From the NCBI RefSeq assembly GCF_902859805.1, contig NZ_CADIKC010000006.1, positions 124,001 to 188,000 of the forward strand: 64,000 nt of DNA, given 5' to 3'. The position numbers and the translations under genes were made by a program. The notes beneath the pieces are model-generated. The model ran no database searches, was not told the DNA's origin, and was given only the letters and a program-made list of their open reading frames with translations. Every line of letters begins with the position of its first letter. Position 1 is the stretch's first letter. Source of the DNA: Paraburkholderia sediminicola. Lineage in GTDB: Bacteria; Pseudomonadota; Gammaproteobacteria; Burkholderiales; Burkholderiaceae. Shown piece by piece: positions 59,818-64,000 of the stretch.

Positions 59818-60828
59818 ATGTCCCTTCTGAAGAAATGTTTGGTCGCCGGCTCAATCGTCATTGTGCTGGCCGCAGCCGCAATCGCAGGCGGATATCACTG
59901 GGCCACCAGCCCACTCGATTTGACCCCCGCGCAACTCGATGTCACCGTCAAGCCGCACAGCAGCTTGCGCAGCGTCACGCTGCAGCTCAACCGCGGCGGT
60001 GTGCCGGTCGAGCCTGAACTGTTCGTCATCATGACGCGGCTGCTCGGTCTGCAAAGCGACCTGAAATCGGGCAACTACGAATTCAAGACGGGCATCACGC
60101 CGTATGAGGTGCTGCAAAAAATCGCTCGCGGCGACGTCAACGAATACGTGGCGACCATCATCGAGGGGTGGACCTTCAAGCGCATGCGCGCCGAGCTGGA
60201 CGGCAATCCGGCGCTCAAGCACGACACGGCCGGCATGAGCGACACCGATCTGATGAACGCGATCAACGCGCCGGAAGCGCCGATCGGCAACGGCGAGGGG
60301 CTGTTTTTCCCGGACACCTATCTGTTCGACAAGAACACCAGCGATCTGGACATCTATCGCCGCGCGTACCGGCTGATGCGGCTGCGTCTGGACGAAGCGT
60401 GGACCGCGCGCGCGCCGAACCTGCCGTACAAGACTCCGTATGATGCGTTGACGATGGCGTCGATCATCGAAAAGGAAACCGGCAAGAAATCGGACCGGCC
60501 GATGGTGGCCGCCGTGTTCGCGAACCGTCTGCGCGTGGGCATGCCGCTGCAAACCGACCCTACGGTGATCTATGGCATGGGCGACAGCTACGCCGGCCGC
60601 ATCAGGAAGAAAGACCTGCAGACCGACACTCCCTACAATACCTACACCCGGATGGGGCTTCCGCCAACGCCCATCTCGCTGCCCGGTGTCGCATCGCTGC
60701 AGGCGGCGATGAACCCGGCGCAATCCACCGCGCTGTATTTCGTTTCGCGCGGCGACGGCAGCAGTATCTTTTCTGACACCCTCGGCGATCACAACAAGGC
60801 CGTGGACAAATACATTCGAGGGCAATGA
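59818..60828 (+). CDS. mltG: Endolytic murein transglycosylase MltG
   Basis: An inner-membrane lytic transglycosylase that cuts nascent glycan strands and so sets chain length, 336 residues. One N-terminal membrane helix (SLLKKCLVAGSIVIVLAAAAIAGGYHW) is followed by a LysM-like part and the YceG catalytic domain: EGWTFKRMRAEL, EGLFFPDTYLF, ASIIEKETGKKSDRPMVAAVFANRL (catalytic Glu), LQTDPTVIYG, and NTYTRMGLPPTPI. The ATG at 59818 is favoured because the promoter -10 directly abuts the ATG at 59791. The stop overlaps the tmk start. Confidence 0.93.
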   Translation: MSLLKKCLVAGSIVIVLAAAAIAGGYHWATSPLDLTPAQLDVTVKPHSSLRSVTLQLNRGGVPVEPELFVIMTRLLGLQSDLKSGNYEFKTGITPYEVLQKIARGDVNEYVATIIEGWTFKRMRAELDGNPALKHDTAGMSDTDLMNAINAPEAPIGNGEGLFFPDTYLFDKNTSDLDIYRRAYRLMRLRLDEAWTARAPNLPYKTPYDALTMASIIEKETGKKSDRPMVAAVFANRLRVGMPLQTDPTVIYGMGDSYAGRIRKKDLQTDTPYNTYTRMGLPPTPISLPGVASLQAAMNPAQSTALYFVSRGDGSSIFSDTLGDHNKAVDKYIRGQ

Positions 60829-61448
60829 TGGCGCGGGGCAAATTTATAACGTTTGAGGGCATCGACGGTGCCGGCAAGACCACCCACCTGGGCTGGTTTC
60901 GCGAACGCCTCGAAGAGAAAGTCGCGAGCACCGGCCGCTCGGTCGTGATGACGCGCGAGCCGGGCGGCACGCCGCTTGGCGAACAGATCCGCGAAATCGT
61001 GCTGCATCAGAAGATGGACCTCGAAACCGAGGCATTGCTGATGTTCGCGCTGCGCCGCCAGCATCTGGCCGAGGTGATCGAGCCGGCGCTTGCGCGCGGC
61101 GACTGGGTGCTGTCCGACCGCTTCACGGACGCGACGTTTGCCTACCAGGGCGGCGGCCGCGGCCTGCCGCGCGACAAGCTGGAAACGCTGGAGCGCTGGG
61201 TGCAGGGCGGTTTTCAGCCGGACCTGACGGTGCTGTTCGACCTGACGCCGGAGGTGGCCAGCGAACGGCGCAGCGCCGCGCGCGATCCGGATCGGTTCGA
61301 AAGCGAGTCGGAGGCATTTTTCAACCGCACCCGCGCCGAATATCTGCGCCGCGCGGAAGAAGCGCCGTACCGGTTCGCTATCATTGACTCTTCGCAGACC
61401 ATCGCGCGAATTCAGAAACAGCTTGAAGAATTGATCACAGTTCTTTGA
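60825..61448 (+). CDS. tmk: Thymidylate kinase
   Basis: Phosphorylates dTMP to dTDP for DNA synthesis, 207 residues. The P-loop is GIDGAGKT at 12-19. The DR motif is LSDRFTDATFAYQGGGRGL, and the LID is in RRSAARDPDRFESES. The start ATGATGG overlaps the mltG stop by four bases, so either of the two adjacent ATGs may be used. holB follows, as in many proteobacteria. Confidence 0.97.
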   Translation: MMARGKFITFEGIDGAGKTTHLGWFRERLEEKVASTGRSVVMTREPGGTPLGEQIREIVLHQKMDLETEALLMFALRRQHLAEVIEPALARGDWVLSDRFTDATFAYQGGGRGLPRDKLETLERWVQGGFQPDLTVLFDLTPEVASERRSAARDPDRFESESEAFFNRTRAEYLRRAEEAPYRFAIIDSSQTIARIQKQLEELITVL

Positions 61449-61542
61449 TTTTAAAAGAATATAATCCCGAGTTATGACGACAGACGTAATTCACGTTATG
61501 TCTCACAAAACGTCGCCAACCGATTGATTTAAAAGAGAAACG

Positions 61543-62577
61543 ATGATTTATCCGTGGCAAGCCGATGACTGGAACCGCCTGCAGCAGTTGCGTGGGCACT
61601 GGCCGCATGCCTTGCTGCTGCATGGCCAGGCGGGGATCGGCAAGCTGCGCTTCGCGCAGCACCTCGCGCAGGGGCTTTTGTGCGAGGCCCAGCAGGCCAA
61701 CGGTGAGCCGTGCGGCGCCTGTGTCGCCTGCAACTGGTTCACGCAGGGCAACCATCCTGACTATCGGATCATCGTGCCCGAAGCGCTGGCCGCCGAAGCC
61801 GGACTCGCCGGCGCTGCGGACGAAAAAGCCGAAAAGGCCGACGGCGACGAAGGCAAGAAAACGCGCGCGCCCAGCAAGGAGATAAAGATCGAGCAGATTC
61901 GCGGCCTGCTCGATTTCGTCGGCGTTGGGTCGCACCGCGGCGGTGCGCGCGTGGTCGTGCTGTATCCCGCCGAGGGGCTGAACATCGCCGCGGCCAACGC
62001 GCTCCTGAAAACGCTCGAAGAACCGCCGGCCGGCGTAGTGTTTTTGATGGTGTCGGCGCGCATCGACCGCCTGCTGCCCACTATCATCAGCCGTTGCCGC
62101 CAATGGCCGATGACGATGCCTGCGCCGGAAGTCGCCACGAAGTGGCTCACCGCGCAAGGCGTCGCCGAAGCGCCCGCGCTGCTCGCCGAAGCCGGCGGCG
62201 CGCCGCTCACGGCCCTCGCATTGGCGAGCGACGAGAACCGCACGCTGCGCGACTGGACTTTGAAGCAACTGGCCGCGGGCGCCGATTGCGACGCCTTCGC
62301 CTGCGGCGAGGCGCTGCAGAAGCTGCCGGTGCCGCTCGTGCTCGGCTGGCTGCAGCGCTGGATGTACGATTTGCTGGCGCAGCGCACGGCCGGCGCGCCG
62401 CGTTATTTTCCGCAGGCGTCGACTGCCTTGTCGCGCTGTGCGTCGCAAGCCGATGCCAGCGCGTTTGCGCGCTTCATGCGCACCGTGACGCGCCAGCGCG
62501 CTGTCGAGAACCATCCGCTGAACGCGCGGCTGGTGTTCGAAGAACTGTTTATCGGCTACCGCGAGCTGTTCGCGTAA
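61543..62577 (+). CDS. holB: DNA polymerase III subunit delta' (HolB)
   Basis: Stator subunit of the clamp loader, 344 residues. The N-terminal AAA+ fold has GQAGIGK at 28-34. The zinc module uses Cys47, Cys57, Cys60 and Cys63. EQIRGLLDFVGVGSHRGGARVVVLYPAEGLNIAAANALLKTLEEPPAGVVFLMVSARIDRLLPTIISRCRQWPM is the typical SRC/sensor region. A charged insert (about 88-108, rich in Glu, Lys and Ala) is unusual beside the E. coli protein. It follows tmk after 94 bases. Confidence 0.95.
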   Translation: MIYPWQADDWNRLQQLRGHWPHALLLHGQAGIGKLRFAQHLAQGLLCEAQQANGEPCGACVACNWFTQGNHPDYRIIVPEALAAEAGLAGAADEKAEKADGDEGKKTRAPSKEIKIEQIRGLLDFVGVGSHRGGARVVVLYPAEGLNIAAANALLKTLEEPPAGVVFLMVSARIDRLLPTIISRCRQWPMTMPAPEVATKWLTAQGVAEAPALLAEAGGAPLTALALASDENRTLRDWTLKQLAAGADCDAFACGEALQKLPVPLVLGWLQRWMYDLLAQRTAGAPRYFPQASTALSRCASQADASAFARFMRTVTRQRAVENHPLNARLVFEELFIGYRELFA

Positions 62578-62684
62578 ATCAATTTTGATGGCCGACGGTG
62601 TGTGCAAGGCTGGCGTGCCTTAACCCGCCGCACTGATTCATGCATCCGTCCGCTGATTCGTCTTCCAATTCACGTCAAAGCACC

Positions 62685-63203
62685 ATGAGTCTTTCCTACC
62701 GCGATGCCACGCTCGACGATCTGCCCGCGATCGTCGCCATCTACAACTCGACCGTGCCGTCGCGGCAAGTCACGGCCGATCTCGAGCCGGTGAGCATCGA
62801 AAGCCGTCTGGCATGGTTTCATGCGCATGGGCCGCACAAGCGTCCGCTGTGGGTGGTGGAAGATCCGCAGCAGTCCGGCCGCGTGATCGCGTGGTTGAGC
62901 TTCTCGGATTTCTACGGCCGCCCGGCCTATCAACGCACCTCCGAAGTCAGCATCTATCTGGACGAAAGCGCGCGCGGCAAGGGGCTTGGCAAGCAACTGC
63001 TGGCAGCCTCGCTGGAAGTGGCGCCGACGCTCGGCATCGACAGCGTGCTGGGCTTTATCTTTGGTCACAATGACGCGAGCCTGCGCCTGTTCCGCGGCTT
63101 CGGTTTCGATACGTGGGGCTCGCTGCCGCGCGTTGCGGTGCTGGATGGCGTGGAACGCGATCTGGTGATTCTCGGCAAACGGCTCGAGCCGGCCGCGGCC
63201 TGA
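62685..63203 (+). CDS. GNAT family N-acetyltransferase (phosphinothricin acetyltransferase type)
   Basis: A 172-residue acetyltransferase. The family pattern is YRDATLDDLPAIVAIYNSTVPSR at the start, SVYLDESARGKGLGKQLL-like in SIYLDESARGKGLGKQLLAA (acetyl-CoA loop), and LGFIFGHNDASLRLFRGFGFDTWGSLPRVAVLDG at the end. It resembles the PAT/MnaT group that acetylates methionine sulfone/sulfoximine and similar amino acids; the substrate here is unproven. The ATG at 62685 is chosen over 62640, which would add a Ser-rich arm. Confidence 0.9.
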   Translation: MSLSYRDATLDDLPAIVAIYNSTVPSRQVTADLEPVSIESRLAWFHAHGPHKRPLWVVEDPQQSGRVIAWLSFSDFYGRPAYQRTSEVSIYLDESARGKGLGKQLLAASLEVAPTLGIDSVLGFIFGHNDASLRLFRGFGFDTWGSLPRVAVLDGVERDLVILGKRLEPAAA

Positions 63204-63272
63204 TTTACAGCCACGATTTGCGGCCACGATTTACAGCCCGGTTCACACCCAGCTACTTAGCAGGACATCATC

Positions 63273-64000
63273 ATGTTTGTCGATTCGCACTGCCATATCA
63301 ACTTCGAAGGACTCGCCGACCGCCTGCCGCAGGTGCTCGAGAACATGCGCAGCCATTCAGTCACGCATGCGCTGTGCGTATCGGTCGACCTGGAGACACT
63401 GCCGTCCGTGCTGGCAATCGCCAATCAGTACGAGAACGTCTACGCGTCGGTCGGGGTGCATCCCGATCACGAGGACATGCGCGAGCCGAGTCTTGCCGAA
63501 CTGATTGAGCTCGCCGACCATCCGAAAGTGGTCGCGATCGGCGAGACCGGCCTCGACTACTACCGTCTTGAAGGCCGCACGATCGCCGATATGGAATGGC
63601 AGCGCGAGCGCTTTCGCACCCATATCCGCGCCGCGCACGCCACGAAAAAACCGCTGATCATCCACACCCGGTCGTCGTCGGAAGACACGCTGCGCATCAT
63701 GGCCGAGGAGCGCGCGAGCGAGCCGGGCGGCGTGATGCATTGCTTCACCGAGCCGTGGGCGGTTGCCGAGCAGGCGCTGGCGCAGAATTTTTACATTTCG
63801 CTGTCGGGCATCGTCACGTTCAAGAGCGCGACCGACGTGCAGGACGTCGCGCGCCGCGTGCCGCTCGAGCGTCTGCTGATCGAAACCGACTCGCCGTACC
63901 TCGCGCCCGTGCCGTATCGCGGCAAGCCTAATGAACCTGCGTACGTAAGTTATGTCGGACGCTTCATCGCGCAACAGCGCGAGATGCCGGATACGGCGCT
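63273..64000 (+). CDS. TatD family metal-dependent hydrolase (3' end outside window)
   Basis: Metal-dependent nuclease-like hydrolase of the TatD/YcfH family. 242 full codons are visible of a protein usually about 260 long. Metal ligands are His6 and His8 (DSHCHINF), Glu in GETGLDYY, His in IIHTRSS, His in MHCFTEPW and Asp in ETDSPYLAPVPYRG. The position after holB is the classical one for the YcfH branch. The end lies beyond 64000. Confidence 0.96.
   Translation, partial: MFVDSHCHINFEGLADRLPQVLENMRSHSVTHALCVSVDLETLPSVLAIANQYENVYASVGVHPDHEDMREPSLAELIELADHPKVVAIGETGLDYYRLEGRTIADMEWQRERFRTHIRAAHATKKPLIIHTRSSSEDTLRIMAEERASEPGGVMHCFTEPWAVAEQALAQNFYISLSGIVTFKSATDVQDVARRVPLERLLIETDSPYLAPVPYRGKPNEPAYVSYVGRFIAQQREMPDTA

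Noticed and set aside
1..64000. CRISPR array, prophage, insertion sequence, toxin-antitoxin or defence genes
   Set aside because: I found no regularly spaced repeats, no transposase, integrase or phage structural genes, and no known defence domain in any believable frame.

Overview
The window looks like a core chromosomal segment of a high-GC beta-proteobacterium, most likely Burkholderia/Paraburkholderia. The reasons are the house-keeping gene order (mfd-ispD-ispF; tig-clpP-clpX-lon-hupB-tRNA-ppiD; mltG-tmk-holB-tatD with ygfZ divergent), strong G/C third-position bias with many long antisense shadow frames, and small lineage-typical proteins (DUF2917, short exported proteins). I see no prophage, insertion sequence, integrase, CRISPR array or defence island. 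The genus is inference from gene order and protein style, not from a search.

Layout. 1-4.1 kb: mfd (3' part outside the window, minus strand) faces away from ispD and ispF of the MEP isoprenoid pathway. 4.2-7.2 kb (minus): a 2-Cys AhpC-type peroxiredoxin and an OmpR/EnvZ-type two-component pair, with two copies of a dispersed palindromic repeat after the kinase. 7.4-10.9 kb (plus): a small exported protein, then a DUF1800/DUF1501 secreted pair of unknown function. 11-12.5 kb: a squalene/phytoene-synthase-fold protein that looks catalytically degenerate, tRNA-Leu(UAG) and a small conserved protein. 13-18 kb: a translationally coupled DUF2339 (polytopic) and DUF3999 (exported, membrane-anchored) pair. 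18.1-19.8 kb (minus): glycerate kinase and a MarR regulator. 20.4-29.7 kb (plus): the proteostasis cluster tig, clpP, clpX, lon, then hupB, tRNA-Val, tRNA-Asp and ppiD. 29.8-36.8 kb: a lipoprotein, the divergent tesA-like/ybbA-like pair with overlapping start codons, pgi, nnr and a dadA-like oxidoreductase. 37-41.2 kb: purL. 41.3-45.2 kb (minus): ppiC-bolA-yciB and msrB-selO. 45.5-50.7 kb (plus): a fatty-acid degradation cluster (acyl-CoA ligase, FadB-type enzyme, thiolase). 50.9-53.6 kb: a LEA14-type lipoprotein, a DUF2917 protein and a divergent MocR/GntR-aminotransferase regulator. 53.7-57.6 kb (plus): Dabb, PaaI-type thioesterase, MDR reductase, SDR and HSL-type esterase. 57.7-59.7 kb (minus): NRDE protein and YgfZ. 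59.8-64 kb (plus): mltG, tmk, holB, a GNAT acetyltransferase and tatD (cut by the window end).

How they work together. The tig-clpP-clpX-lon-ppiD block covers nascent-chain folding, cytosolic proteolysis and periplasmic folding. The 45.5-50.7 kb block activates an acyl acid, oxidises it and thiolyses it. mltG-tmk-holB joins cell-wall synthesis termination with dTTP supply and the replication clamp loader. The parts least explained by known biology are the DUF1800/DUF1501 pair, the DUF2339/DUF3999 pair (with an internal duplication in the membrane protein), the degenerate squalene-synthase-like protein, an orphan YbbA-type ATPase and the dispersed palindromic repeat. I do not see a convincing wholly new system, and these are candidates rather than claims.
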